The notes under the pieces: model-generated
Databases searched by the model: none
The model's input: the letters and a program-made list of their open reading frames with translations, nothing else
Told to the model about the DNA's origin: nothing
Assembly (NCBI GenBank): GCA_964629965.1
Contig: CAZVRZ010000003.1
Location: forward strand, 24,761 to 88,760
DNA length: 64,000 nucleotides
Reading direction: 5' to 3'
DNA from: CAZVRZ01 sp964629965
GTDB lineage: Bacteria; Chloroflexota; Anaerolineae; Anaerolineales; UBA4823
Part shown: positions 17,964 through 26,237 of the stretch, piece after piece
How the letters are laid out: every line of letters starts with the position of its first letter
Position numbering within the stretch: position 1 is the stretch's first letter
Made by a program: the position numbers and the translations under genes

Positions 17964-18380
17964 ATGAGCGGAGTTTTTGATCGTCTACAGAAGAAATTAC
18001 AGGTCGACAAGCATGAAGAGGGGATCAGCGCCTTGGCGTTGGCCGATCTTCCGCCTAATCTGCGCAAATTGATGCGTCTGATGCTGCGCGAGGTAGAAAT
18101 GTTCTATCAGGACCTATGTACGGCTGTTTCCGAAATGCCCGAAGCCAGCCGCCTGAGCCAGAAGGAGTTGGATGAAGCCCTTGAAACACTTACCCAACAG
18201 TTCTGGCTGATCCGCCGCGGCGAAGGTGAGCGGGTGCGTTACCAGGTGAACCTGCGCCGCAAGGCGGGCAGCAAGATCGCCCAGGGACTGTGGGCCAACC
18301 TGAACACCCGCATCGCGCAAAGCCAGGCCGCTCCCCCGCCGGTTCCTGGCGGAGAAGAGCCTACCCAAGATGGGCCCTAG
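17964..18380 (+). CDS. winged-helix-like protein of the second ATPase module
   Basis: 138 residues. DLPPNLRKLMRLMLREVEM begins a helical core. LSQKELDEALETLTQQFW follows as a probable recognition helix, and GERVRYQVNLRRKAG as a probable wing. The tail is Pro-rich and probably disordered. The layout parallels the 103-residue protein after the first MinD-like gene, though the sequences have diverged. AAGGAG at 17951 fixes the start at 17964. It is the last gene before a strong terminator. Confidence 0.6.
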   Translation: MSGVFDRLQKKLQVDKHEEGISALALADLPPNLRKLMRLMLREVEMFYQDLCTAVSEMPEASRLSQKELDEALETLTQQFWLIRRGEGERVRYQVNLRRKAGSKIAQGLWANLNTRIAQSQAAPPPVPGGEEPTQDGP

Positions 18381-18471
18381 AAGGGTTCGCGGCGCAAAAA
18401 TCCAATCTCGGCACCCCTGTTGCTGCGAGATGCAGGAAAATCATAAGTCTTAGCTGCTTGAGTTTAAAATT

Positions 18472-18497
18472 AAAACCGGCCCTTTCAGGCCGGTTTT
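18472..18497. terminator. bidirectional terminator between convergent genes
   Basis: AAAACCGGCC (18472-18481) and GGCCGGTTTT (18488-18497) form a perfect 10-bp stem with a 6-base loop. The outer A and T tracts serve transcripts from both sides: the winged-helix gene on the plus strand and the DUF167 gene on the minus strand. Confidence 0.85.
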
Positions 18498-18515
18498 CTT
18501 ATCAATTCTCTCTCG

Positions 18516-18824
18516 CTATAAATGTTCCAAGATCTTCTGTTGGACCGCTTCTGAATCCAGATCCAGGATCGCCACCAGTTTGTCCCGTCCGCTGAGCCCG
18601 GCCACCACCTCGATCCGCCCGGCCGGCACCCCCAGGATCTCAGCCAGGTAATCAACCAGGGCCTGGTTAGCTGCTCCTTCTGCGCCCGACACCGTCAGCC
18701 GGATACGTACAGTGCCATCGTTCAGAACCTCAACCACTTCGTTTTGGCGAGCGCGCGGCGTAACCCGCACCCCCAATGCTGATCCAGCTTTGCCATCGTG
18801 AAAATGATACTCGCGAACAGCCAT
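18516..18824 (-). CDS. DUF167/YggU family protein
   Basis: 102 residues of the YggU/DUF167 family. The order GVRVTPRARQNEV, VRIRLTVSGAEGAANQALV, and VEVVAGLSGRDKLV is characteristic; the biochemical role is unknown. The ATG at 18824 is preceded by AGAGG at suitable spacing, giving the usual family length; the frame could extend to 18881. It groups with yggT and yggS, an association common in bacteria. Confidence 0.85.
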   Translation of the reverse strand: MAVREYHFHDGKAGSALGVRVTPRARQNEVVEVLNDGTVRIRLTVSGAEGAANQALVDYLAEILGVPAGRIEVVAGLSGRDKLVAILDLDSEAVQQKILEHL

Positions 18825-18944
18825 ATTAACCTCTAACGTGTCTCCTACTTTTGATTTTACCATCATTGATTCAAAATGCAAAAATTTTTAGGAATCCTTA
18901 AGAACTTGTAAGGTGAGCAGCCAATCAAACTATGCGCGGCGCAT

Positions 18945-19208
18945 CTACCCCACCGCCACCAACAAACGGATCAACACCTGGCCAACAAACTGGATCACGA
19001 TCCACAGGATGATCGGGCTAAAATCCAAACCGGCTGCCGATGGCACCAGGCGCCGGATGGGCGCCAGCATTGGATCAAGGATTTTATCGATGGTTTGGCG
19101 CACCGGATGGTAGGGCGACATAAAGTAGGATAGGATCACATGCACCAGGATCAAGAACGTCAATACCTGCATGAGTAGGCCGATCAACCAAATCAGGAAA
19201 CTTATCAC
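18945..19208 (-). CDS. YggT family membrane protein
   Basis: 87 residues with two membrane segments (about 3-27 and 62-85) around a conserved loop: [20 protein letters not shown], then APIRRLVP. YggT proteins are linked to osmotic tolerance or cell-division protein placement in different bacteria. Translation starts at GTG (19206-19208), seven bases after AGGAG. It lies between the yggU-like and yggS-like genes. Confidence 0.88.
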   Translation of the reverse strand: MISFLIWLIGLLMQVLTFLILVHVILSYFMSPYHPVRQTIDKILDPMLAPIRRLVPSAAGLDFSPIILWIVIQFVGQVLIRLLVAVG

Positions 19209-19220
19209 CTTTGTACTCCT

Positions 19221-19973
19221 CTATACATTTTTATTATGCAAAGCCTGGCGCGGCCCCAAGATGCTGCGGCCCACGCGCACCCAGGTGGCACCTTCTTCGA
19301 TCGCCGTCTCGAAATCATTACTCATCCCCATCGAAAGCTCATCCCAACTCACATGCGGCATTTGCCGGCGCAGGTAAGCTTGCAGCAGGCGCAGCCGCCG
19401 GTAATAAGGTCGCGCAAGCCCGGCATCTTCCAATAAAGGGCCAATGGTCATTAAACCGCGCAGCTGAAGATGCGGCAGCCTGGCAATGGTCTCAAATTCT
19501 AGCAGAAGCTCCTCCCAGCGGCTTTCATCCCAGGCCGGCCAGCCAAATTTGCTTGTCTCGCCGCTGGTATTGCACTCCAGCAGCACCGGCAGGATGCGGC
19601 CCAACTCAGCCGCGCCGGCTTCTAGCCGGTTGGCCAATTTCAAGCTGTCGAGCGAATGCACATACTGGAAATGTTGGCACACCAGGCGCGCCTTGCGGCT
19701 TTGCACGTGACCGATCATGTGCCAGGCTGCCCCGGCCCCGGGCATGCTCTCGGCCAGGGCAGATATCTTCGGCGCAGCTTCGTCGGCATAATTCTCGCCC
19801 AGGTAGATTGCCCCAGCCCTCACAACGGCTGCAACAATCTCCACCGGCTGGGTCTTGGTCACCACTACCAGGCGCAGGCCAGAAGGATCGCGTCCACAGC
19901 GCTGCGCGGCGCGCTGCATGCGCTCTTGCACACGCTCAAAATTTTCTCGGATAGCCGCTTCCTGCACACTCAT
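19221..19973 (-). CDS. YggS/PLPBP pyridoxal-phosphate-binding protein
   Basis: About 250 residues of the YggS (PLP homeostasis protein) family, a cytoplasmic TIM-barrel PLP carrier. [13 protein letters not shown] holds the PLP lysine K40, [10 protein letters not shown] and [13 protein letters not shown] are family blocks, and [20 protein letters not shown] is the phosphate-binding end. The start at 19973 overlaps the stop of the upstream yfiH-like gene by four bases; a longer in-frame start at 20042 lies within that gene and is rejected. Confidence 0.92.
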   Translation of the reverse strand: MSVQEAAIRENFERVQERMQRAAQRCGRDPSGLRLVVVTKTQPVEIVAAVVRAGAIYLGENYADEAAPKISALAESMPGAGAAWHMIGHVQSRKARLVCQHFQYVHSLDSLKLANRLEAGAAELGRILPVLLECNTSGETSKFGWPAWDESRWEELLLEFETIARLPHLQLRGLMTIGPLLEDAGLARPYYRRLRLLQAYLRRQMPHVSWDELSMGMSNDFETAIEEGATWVRVGRSILGPRQALHNKNV

Positions 19974-20758
19974 CTCTCTTTCAACGCCAATGCCAGGCCA
20001 AACCGGCCAGTGTGTCCATTCTCGCCGCGATGTGAAAACCAATCATCCGTTTGGCAGGCAGTGCAAATTCCACAAAGTTCGATGCGGCGCACCCCGGCCT
20101 GCTCCAAAACCAATTGGTTTGCTGCCCACAGGTCAAATTGTACCGCACCGTGGTCACCCGGCAAGAGTGACTCGGCGTCACAGCCAAAAGCGGCCCGCGC
20201 TTGCTCGACCACTTCTTCTCCAACCTGGTAATGGTGGGCAGCGATAGACGGGCCAATTGCGGCATGGATATCCTCGGCCCGCGAACCATACACCTGCCGC
20301 ATCTTCTGCACAGCGGCAGCGGCGGTGCGCCGCACTGTTCCCTGCCAACCAGCATGCGCCAGGCCGATCACCCGGCGCAGCGGATCAAAAAGCACGATGG
20401 GAACGCAATCGGCAAAGCGCATCAGGAGCGTCACTGCGGGCCGGTCGGTCAGGATGGCATCGGCGCGGGGCTGCGCCTGGTCTGTCCGGCGGGGCTGGGT
20501 TGCACAGATCACCTCGGCGCCATGCACCTGCCAGACATCATAAACCGACTCTGGCGTCCGATCCAGGGCCAGCAGTGCCCGGCGTTTATTTTCCTTGACA
20601 CAGGCCGCATCGTCGCCCAGGCCGCCGCCCAGGTTCAATGAGCACCAGGGTTGCGGGCTGACGCCGCCCTGGCGGGTGAAGACCGCCTGCAACAGGCCAG
20701 AGTCATCCAGCGATTCAAATGTGTAGTATCGAATGGCAGCACGCTGTTGAAAAGGCAT
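19970..20758 (-). CDS. YfiH/LACC1-type purine nucleoside phosphorylase (polyphenol oxidase family)
   Basis: 262 residues of the multicopper-polyphenol-oxidase/YfiH family, whose studied members act on purine nucleosides and bind zinc. VWQVHGAEV, ADCVPIVLFDP and GLAHAGWQGTVRR supply the conserved His and Cys ligands. RQGGVSPQPWCSLNLG near the start is typical. It overlaps yggS, a frequent pairing. Bacillus-type links to peptidoglycan or division genes are not visible here. Confidence 0.9.
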   Translation of the reverse strand: MPFQQRAAIRYYTFESLDDSGLLQAVFTRQGGVSPQPWCSLNLGGGLGDDAACVKENKRRALLALDRTPESVYDVWQVHGAEVICATQPRRTDQAQPRADAILTDRPAVTLLMRFADCVPIVLFDPLRRVIGLAHAGWQGTVRRTAAAAVQKMRQVYGSRAEDIHAAIGPSIAAHHYQVGEEVVEQARAAFGCDAESLLPGDHGAVQFDLWAANQLVLEQAGVRRIELCGICTACQTDDWFSHRGENGHTGRFGLALALKER

Positions 20759-20773
20759 ACGGGTTTTTAGCAG

Positions 20774-21769
20774 CTATTTGGTCTGGGCTCTGTTGGCGGC
20801 CATCCGGACCAGCCTGTTCTGCATATATTGGACCGTCTCATTCATCGACTCTTCCACCATCGGATAGCCGAACCAGGCGGTGAAGAACCCAAACATGCCG
20901 CCGGTGATGGTGCGAATCAGGGGCGTACTTTCGCGGTAAGGGATCAAATAGAAGGGGGCCTGGCTGAGCAATTGACTGACGCCATCCAGGCCGATAGGGA
21001 CAATCGCCAACAGAAACCATAAATACCAGGGAATGCTGCGCAAACCAAACTTCCGGCCCACCACATACAACAGGCCAAAAATAAAAATACCCAGGTAAAT
21101 CGCCACGTCACGCTCGCACAAGGCTACTTTATACCCAATGTGCTCATCCCCTTCGTAGAAACGCGCCGTCCAGATATCGTTCTCGTCCAGGCCGGTAGCC
21201 TGTCCATAGGACATCAGATCCGGCACATCCGCTACCTGGCGCGGGTAAGCTGCCTGTTCTCCAAACAAGAACCAGGAACGGAAGGCGAACTGGTGGCACA
21301 TGGCACCATAAACCTTATAAACGATCGCAGCCGGGCCGGTTGCGCCGGCCTGCATCATAACAGGCGCCAGGAACGGCGCGCCAACATAGATGAGGACAAA
21401 AATATTGAGGATTGCCAGGTAATGACGGGCCAGCCAATACGAAAAACGATCTGCCCCTCTCCAGGGTATTTCTACCTTCAATGTGCCATCCGTAATCGCC
21501 TGGTCGATCTCGGTCAACTGCTCCTCACGCCGGGCAGCGGCGCGCAGCGTGATCTCCAGATCCTGGCGACCGATAGGAGCCCTGAGTTTATAAGGCCCGG
21601 CCTCTACCACCGGGATCGTCTCACCATACTCTTGTAAAAGAGCAGGATCATGATCGATATCCACTACTTGCAAATAATGCGGCACGGCCGCCTGTAATTC
21701 TTCCAACAGCAACCTGGCTTCTTCGCACAGGTGGCAGCCTTGCCGGCCGTATAAGATTACCTTAATCAT
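20774..21769 (-). CDS. glutaredoxin-like domain fused to DUF2085 membrane domain
   Basis: 331 residues. The first 80 form a small thioredoxin-fold domain with the redox motif GCHLC (C12, C15) and a cis-Pro segment ETIPVVEAG. The remainder (about 115-325) is membrane-bound, with about four segments and DUF2085 marks: YGAMCHQFAFRSWFLFGEQ, then ALCERDVAIYLGIF. DUF2085 has no known activity, but its conserved Cys/His suggest redox or metal binding. I normally know these two domains as separate proteins. Neighbouring ccdA and thioredoxin-like genes fit a thiol-redox theme. Confidence 0.8.
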   Translation of the reverse strand: MIKVILYGRQGCHLCEEARLLLEELQAAVPHYLQVVDIDHDPALLQEYGETIPVVEAGPYKLRAPIGRQDLEITLRAAARREEQLTEIDQAITDGTLKVEIPWRGADRFSYWLARHYLAILNIFVLIYVGAPFLAPVMMQAGATGPAAIVYKVYGAMCHQFAFRSWFLFGEQAAYPRQVADVPDLMSYGQATGLDENDIWTARFYEGDEHIGYKVALCERDVAIYLGIFIFGLLYVVGRKFGLRSIPWYLWFLLAIVPIGLDGVSQLLSQAPFYLIPYRESTPLIRTITGGMFGFFTAWFGYPMVEESMNETVQYMQNRLVRMAANRAQTK

Positions 21770-21839
21770 TTACCGACTCCAATAGATGCCAGGTATATTT
21801 TTAAGCGATCAAGTTAGTGTTTTGCTTGCGCCACATCGC

Positions 21840-22553
21840 TCACAATCCAAAATCTACAAACGGCCCATATTTCGCCAACAGTTCGAATTTCCCTGTTAGC
21901 ATCAAGATGCCGGTCACAATCAACAGAACGCCCATGGCAATTTCGATATAATGCAGCACTTTACCATACCGCCGGATGATGGCGGTCACCCAGCCAATCC
22001 CGAGGGCAGCCGCCAGGAATGGAATCGCCAGGCCGGCAGAGTACACTGCCAATAAACTGGCGCCGGCCCAGATCGATCCGCCGGCAAAAGACAGCGTCAG
22101 GATAGCGCCCAACACCGGGCCGACACACGGCGACCAGCCAGCCGAAAAGAAGACCCCCATCAGGGCCGATGAAAGATAGCCCCATTTGGGGTCGGGCAGT
22201 TCCTGGCGGCGGGTATCATATTCCAGGAAGGGGATCCGGAAGAGCCCGGTCATATGGATGCCAAATACCATCACCACCACTCCGCCGATCATGGTGATCC
22301 AATCCCGCGCCGCATACAACAAGCTGCCTAACGCCGAGGTAGTTAAACCCATCAAAATGAAAACAATACTGAAACCCAACACAAAAGCCAGGCCGTGCGC
22401 CAGCATCTGCCAGCGGTTGCCTTGTTCGCCCCCTGCCGAGCGTCCTCCCAGGTAACCCACGTACGCCGGCACAAGCGAAAAAACGCAAGGTGTAAGAAAT
22501 GAGGCCAATCCCGCCAAAAATGCCAGGCCATACGTCACATTTGCCGTTCCCAT
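21840..22553 (-). CDS. ccdA: CcdA-type thiol-disulfide transporter
   Basis: 237-residue, six-segment membrane protein of the CcdA/DsbD-gamma family, carrying electrons from cytoplasmic thioredoxin to extracytoplasmic thiol proteins. The two redox cysteines are in LTPCVFSLVPAYVGY (C23) and GWSPCVGPVLGAIL (C142). The likely partner is the thioredoxin-like lipoprotein encoded at 23709-24299. Typical uses are cytochrome c maturation or repair of secreted disulfides; no cytochrome genes are in the window. Confidence 0.92.
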   Translation of the reverse strand: MGTANVTYGLAFLAGLASFLTPCVFSLVPAYVGYLGGRSAGGEQGNRWQMLAHGLAFVLGFSIVFILMGLTTSALGSLLYAARDWITMIGGVVVMVFGIHMTGLFRIPFLEYDTRRQELPDPKWGYLSSALMGVFFSAGWSPCVGPVLGAILTLSFAGGSIWAGASLLAVYSAGLAIPFLAAALGIGWVTAIIRRYGKVLHYIEIAMGVLLIVTGILMLTGKFELLAKYGPFVDFGL

Positions 22554-22588
22554 CTTACTCCTTTCTACAACTTCCGCAGCCGATCAGG

Positions 22589-23701
22589 TTAACTTTCGAT
22601 CACTTCAACAATGGTGCTGGCCTCGCCGGTAAGGGAAATATCCACCATACCTGTTTCATAAGATACATGAGGCGCAGTCCAACGGAAAATCCATTTCGCA
22701 TCTTCGGGGCGCACGTTGACGCAGCCGTGCGAGCGCGGCACCCCGTAATCATTGTGCCAAAAAGTAGAATGGACGGCCACGCCGCCGGTGACAAAGATAC
22801 ATACCCAGCCAATACCAGGCAAATCATAACCGGCGCCGGTAGTTCCTCCACTCATTTGCAGCGCAACATATTTGCGAGAGATTTTATGCTTGCCGACCGG
22901 CGTAGACCATTTGTCTACGGGGTTGCCGCTGGCATCAAACTTAGCTCCCGTCGAAACCCGGCAGAAATAAATTTCGCGGTCGTTCTCGTAACACGAAAGC
23001 TGCTGGCGGTTCACATCGACCACAATGCGCTTATTTTCTATCTCAGGACTGATCGGAGCAAACTCTTCCGGTGGAACCGGGCGAAAAGCCTCAGCTGCCG
23101 CCCAGACCATATCCACGCCGCCGTAAAAATTAGGATTGACGCGATATTGAATTTGCCCACCCTCATTTTGGCGAATCTGGTCGACCCAAAAAGTTTGCCC
23201 ATAATATAAGCGCGGCGGTAGGCCCTCTTCGATCTTCGATGACAGCCAGGAATGAGAGGAAGGCTCTCGCACCAGGGCAATATCAACATAAGGCACTGTC
23301 ACTTCCACCCACAGGCCAACGCCTATGTTAGTCTGGCGCAGTTCGCTGACGGGCTGGTTCGGCATGTTGCGCACCGGCTGCAAGTATGGGCCATAGATAA
23401 AGCCTTGGGATGTTTCTACCCAACGTTGGTTGATGTAATACGGCTTGCGGCCCACCACCTCGCGCAAGCAGGCCACCACGGCATCTTCGTAGAGCGAGCC
23501 CACAGTTTCGCTATCTTGATCCGGGCGCGATTTTAGCTCCACCATGCCCACAGCCACTCGTCCTAGATGCTCGGCCTGAGGAAAGTCTGTTTGCGCCAAT
23601 GGACGTAGCACATCAAGCCAGCGCGGCCGCAGCGCCAGGCTGCCCACGCCCAGGGCAGCCATCTTAAGAAAACTACGCCGCGAAATTTGAGTGCGATCCA
23701 T
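22589..23701 (-). CDS. Tat-exported L,D-transpeptidase (YkuD)
   Basis: 370 residues. The N-terminus MDRTQISRRSFLKMAALGVG has a twin-arginine SRRSFLK motif and hydrophobic core, so export in folded form is likely. A bacterial SH3-like module is around residues 55-120. The YkuD catalytic domain (about 205-335) ends with HSTFWHNDYGVPRSHGCVNV, with H325 and nucleophile C327. These enzymes make 3-3 cross-links in peptidoglycan or attach proteins to it. The start at 23701 follows the upstream gene by 7 bases. Confidence 0.88.
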   Translation of the reverse strand: MDRTQISRRSFLKMAALGVGSLALRPRWLDVLRPLAQTDFPQAEHLGRVAVGMVELKSRPDQDSETVGSLYEDAVVACLREVVGRKPYYINQRWVETSQGFIYGPYLQPVRNMPNQPVSELRQTNIGVGLWVEVTVPYVDIALVREPSSHSWLSSKIEEGLPPRLYYGQTFWVDQIRQNEGGQIQYRVNPNFYGGVDMVWAAAEAFRPVPPEEFAPISPEIENKRIVVDVNRQQLSCYENDREIYFCRVSTGAKFDASGNPVDKWSTPVGKHKISRKYVALQMSGGTTGAGYDLPGIGWVCIFVTGGVAVHSTFWHNDYGVPRSHGCVNVRPEDAKWIFRWTAPHVSYETGMVDISLTGEASTIVEVIES

Positions 23702-23708
23702 GATGCGA

Positions 23709-24299
23709 TTAGTGGTTTGCCAGAGCCGCATCCAATGCAGAATGCAGCTCATCTTTGGTAGGAACGCCAAGCCATGTTTGGATCACCGCTCCGTCTGCGC
23801 CTAGCAGAAACACGTGTGGCTGCGCCTGGAAACCCAAGGCCTTCTTAAATTCAGCGTTACGCTCGTCATCGATATCAAGATAGGCGAATTGAACACGATC
23901 GCCATACTCGGCTTGTGTTTCATCCATTATCGGTTTCAAACTCTGGCAAGTTGTACACCAATACGCAAAAAACTCTACCAATTGAACTTGACCCGCCGCC
24001 AGGCGAAACGTGGTTGGGTCTGTGGCATCAATCGCAAGATGCAAGTCCGACTGCGGCCCCGGATAAGGAACAGCATCCGCAGCCGGTTGCAGGATTGGAT
24101 AAGCGGTCGGCTCGGAAGCAAACCGCTGAACCGGGTATGCTCCTGACGGCGAAGATGGATATGCCACCCCACCATCTGGCTGAGAAGAAACTGGAGTCCC
24201 TTGTCCAACCTTACTGCCGGAACAAGCCGATAGGAAACAGGTTCCTACCAGGCTTATTGCCAACAAGATATAGAATATTTTGGAGTAACTTTTTCTCAT
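23709..24299 (-). CDS. thioredoxin-like lipoprotein
   Basis: 196 residues. The lipoprotein signal ends with the lipobox LSAC (C26); a Pro/Ser/Tyr-rich linker (about 30-85) leads to a thioredoxin fold with FFAYWCTTC (C115, C118) and the cis-Pro loop AQPHVFLLG. Anchored outside the membrane, it probably reduces or exchanges disulfides, taking electrons from CcdA. The ATG at 24299 is chosen because it directly precedes the signal; a longer frame extends upstream. Confidence 0.85.
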   Translation of the reverse strand: MRKSYSKIFYILLAISLVGTCFLSACSGSKVGQGTPVSSQPDGGVAYPSSPSGAYPVQRFASEPTAYPILQPAADAVPYPGPQSDLHLAIDATDPTTFRLAAGQVQLVEFFAYWCTTCQSLKPIMDETQAEYGDRVQFAYLDIDDERNAEFKKALGFQAQPHVFLLGADGAVIQTWLGVPTKDELHSALDAALANH

Positions 24300-24467
24300 T
24301 GTAATTTCATGACCTCCGATCATCAATTTTTGATCCTGTCCATCACGGGCAGGCGAGCTATGAAGGATAAACCGATTTGAAAATTCTACCATTCCAATGA
24401 TGCTTGTCAAGCAGGAGCACCGCCTGGCTATGACTCTTCAAGGAAAAAAACAAAGCCGATCAGCCCC

Positions 24468-24496
24468 TTGACATGCCACGAGCATGATTATACACT
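24468..24496 (+). promoter_or_regulatory. promoter for folB
   Basis: TTGACA (24468-24473), 17 bases, TACACT (24491-24496), with the start codon 53 bases beyond. The -35 is perfect and the -10 matches at four positions. It lies in the 250-base gap between the divergent lipoprotein gene and folB. Confidence 0.6.
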
Positions 24497-24549
24497 TGCC
24501 CTGGCGGCAAGTTTCGTATCAACTAGACAAGCACATCGCAGGTAACAGG

Positions 24550-24924
24550 ATGGATATTGTAACAGATCAAATCTTTATCAGAGATTTACTGGTAAAAGGC
24601 ATCTTGGGCATATTACCCAATGAGAGAGAAACTCCCCAGGATATCCTGATCAACCTGATCCTTTACACAGATACTCAGCTCGCGGGACAGACCGACGATC
24701 TGCGCCTGAGCGTAAACTACGCCGAGGTAGCTGAGGCCGCCCGGCAATGCGCCGAGAGCGCCCGGCGTTTCACAGTTGAAGCGCTTGCGGCTGATCTGGC
24801 TGCGCTTTGCCTATCATTTCCAGGCGTTCGAACGGTGCGCGTACGCCTCGAAAAACCCCATGCACTGCCGGCAGCTCGCTCGGCAGGCATAGAAATCGTC
24901 CGCAGTCAACCAGAATCCGGCTAG
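24550..24924 (+). CDS. folB: dihydroneopterin aldolase
   Basis: 124 residues, normal for FolB, which cleaves dihydroneopterin to 6-hydroxymethyl-dihydropterin in folate synthesis. [19 protein letters not shown] holds the conserved Glu (E25), VNYAEVAEA is the central block and [19 protein letters not shown] contains the catalytic Lys. The ATG at 24550 is chosen, since the residues [13 protein letters not shown] align to the family start. Its stop codon overlaps the stop of folE on the opposite strand. Confidence 0.9.
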   Translation: MDIVTDQIFIRDLLVKGILGILPNERETPQDILINLILYTDTQLAGQTDDLRLSVNYAEVAEAARQCAESARRFTVEALAADLAALCLSFPGVRTVRVRLEKPHALPAARSAGIEIVRSQPESG

Positions 24925-25556
24925 AAGCGCAGCGGAGCAGAACCCCTGGAAATATTATCCAGAAATTCTTCACGCGTCGCCAGGTTATTACGGAAAGCGC
25001 CAAGCATGGCAGAAGTGGTCATACGCGCATCATGCTTTTTTACTCCCCGCATCATGGAACACAAATGCAAACCCTCCACCACCACCGCCACACCGTGCGG
25101 ATGTAACAACGCCTGGAGCATATCGGCAATCTGTCGGGTCAGGCGTTCTTGGACTTGTAGCCTGCGAGCAAACAAGTCAACGATCCGTGGTATCTTTGAC
25201 AGTCCAATGACCCGCCCGTTTGGAAAATAGGCTACATGCGCTCGCCCCATAAAGGGCAGCAAATGGTGCTCGCACAAGCTGTAAAATTCTATGTCACGAA
25301 CGATCACCATTTCATCATAATTTACGTCAAAGATCGCATCATTCACCATGGTCAGCGGGTCTTCGCGGTAGCCTGCCAATAGTTCGTCGTACATCCGGGC
25401 TACCCGTGCAGGAGTATTTTGCAACCCCTTACGATTGGGATTCTCGCCAAAGGCCACCAACATCTGGCAGACGGCTTGTTGCAGAGCTTCTGTATCTATG
25501 GCTTCTGCTGGCAAAAGCCGGGCGATTTCATACACGCGTTGTTGTTCTTCATCCAT
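24921..25556 (-). CDS. folE: GTP cyclohydrolase I
   Basis: 211 residues, type IA. Zinc ligands are C95 and H98 in [10 protein letters not shown] and C166 in [27 protein letters not shown] is the conserved C-terminal block. It converts GTP to dihydroneopterin triphosphate, the first step of folate synthesis, two steps before the adjacent FolB. The gene converges on folB with the two stops sharing CTAG at 24921-24924. It may be transcribed with or separately from hpf, from which a terminator hairpin divides it. Confidence 0.95.
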   Translation of the reverse strand: MDEEQQRVYEIARLLPAEAIDTEALQQAVCQMLVAFGENPNRKGLQNTPARVARMYDELLAGYREDPLTMVNDAIFDVNYDEMVIVRDIEFYSLCEHHLLPFMGRAHVAYFPNGRVIGLSKIPRIVDLFARRLQVQERLTRQIADMLQALLHPHGVAVVVEGLHLCSMMRGVKKHDARMTTSAMLGAFRNNLATREEFLDNISRGSAPLRF

Positions 25557-25581
25557 ATGTTGCTCACGCTTATCAAAATCA

Positions 25582-25613
25582 GAGTGGCGAAGTCAGCAAT
25601 CTTCGCCACTCTC
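25582..25613 (-). terminator. hairpin terminator after hpf
   Basis: AGAGTGGCGAAG (25582-25593) pairs perfectly with CTTCGCCACTCT (25602-25613) around an 8-base loop. On the minus strand the following T-run is short (GATTTT), so release may be partial. It lies between hpf and folE. Confidence 0.65.
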
Positions 25614-25634
25614 TTAACTCTATTTTAACAACGA

Positions 25635-26198
25635 TCAACCAATTTCGGGCTCGATCAAACCATACGTACCGTTGCGCCGGCGGTACAATACGTTAATAGC
25701 ATTCGTATTGGCATTGAAGAACACAAAAAATTCCTCATGCCCCAACAAAGCCATTTGCTCCAAAGCCTCCATTTCGTCCATCGGGGTAAGCATGAAATGC
25801 TTGCGACGGGCAATGATTGGAGATGTTTCTTCATCAACATCTTCAACCGGCTGCTCCAGCAACTTTTCCTTCGAGGGCCCCTCCTGGCGAGACTGCTGGC
25901 GCTTATCTTTGTAACGCTTCATGCGGCGCTGCATTTTATCCAAAGCAGAATCCAAGGCTGCGAAAATATCATCCGAACGCTCTTCTGAACGCAGGATATA
26001 TCCTTTCCCCCGGATTGTTATTTGCGCCACCTGTCGATCGGCAGCGCTGCGGGCAGATTTCTCTAACGTCAGGTCTACCCGCGCCTCTTCGACATCACTT
26101 AAGAAACGTCCTAACTTTGAAACCTTTTTCGTGACGTAATCGTGAATCCGATCTGTAACTTCCATGTTTCGTGCATAGATCTGAACATCTAATGCCAT
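25635..26198 (-). CDS. hpf: ribosome hibernation-promoting factor, long form
   Basis: 187 residues. The N-terminal RaiA/HPF domain (1-105), with VQIYARNMEVTDRIHDYVTK and AQITIRGKGYILRSEE, binds the 30S decoding region. A charged linker follows, and the C-terminal domain (about 125-187), with PMDEMEALEQMALLGHEEF and INVLYRRRNGTYGLIEPE, dimerises ribosomes into 100S particles. Both domains in one chain define the long form. AGGAGG precedes the ATG. Confidence 0.95.
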   Translation of the reverse strand: MALDVQIYARNMEVTDRIHDYVTKKVSKLGRFLSDVEEARVDLTLEKSARSAADRQVAQITIRGKGYILRSEERSDDIFAALDSALDKMQRRMKRYKDKRQQSRQEGPSKEKLLEQPVEDVDEETSPIIARRKHFMLTPMDEMEALEQMALLGHEEFFVFFNANTNAINVLYRRRNGTYGLIEPEIG

Positions 26199-26237
26199 AG
26201 GTTCCTCCTAACAAGTGATCTGATCGCTTCTGCGATG

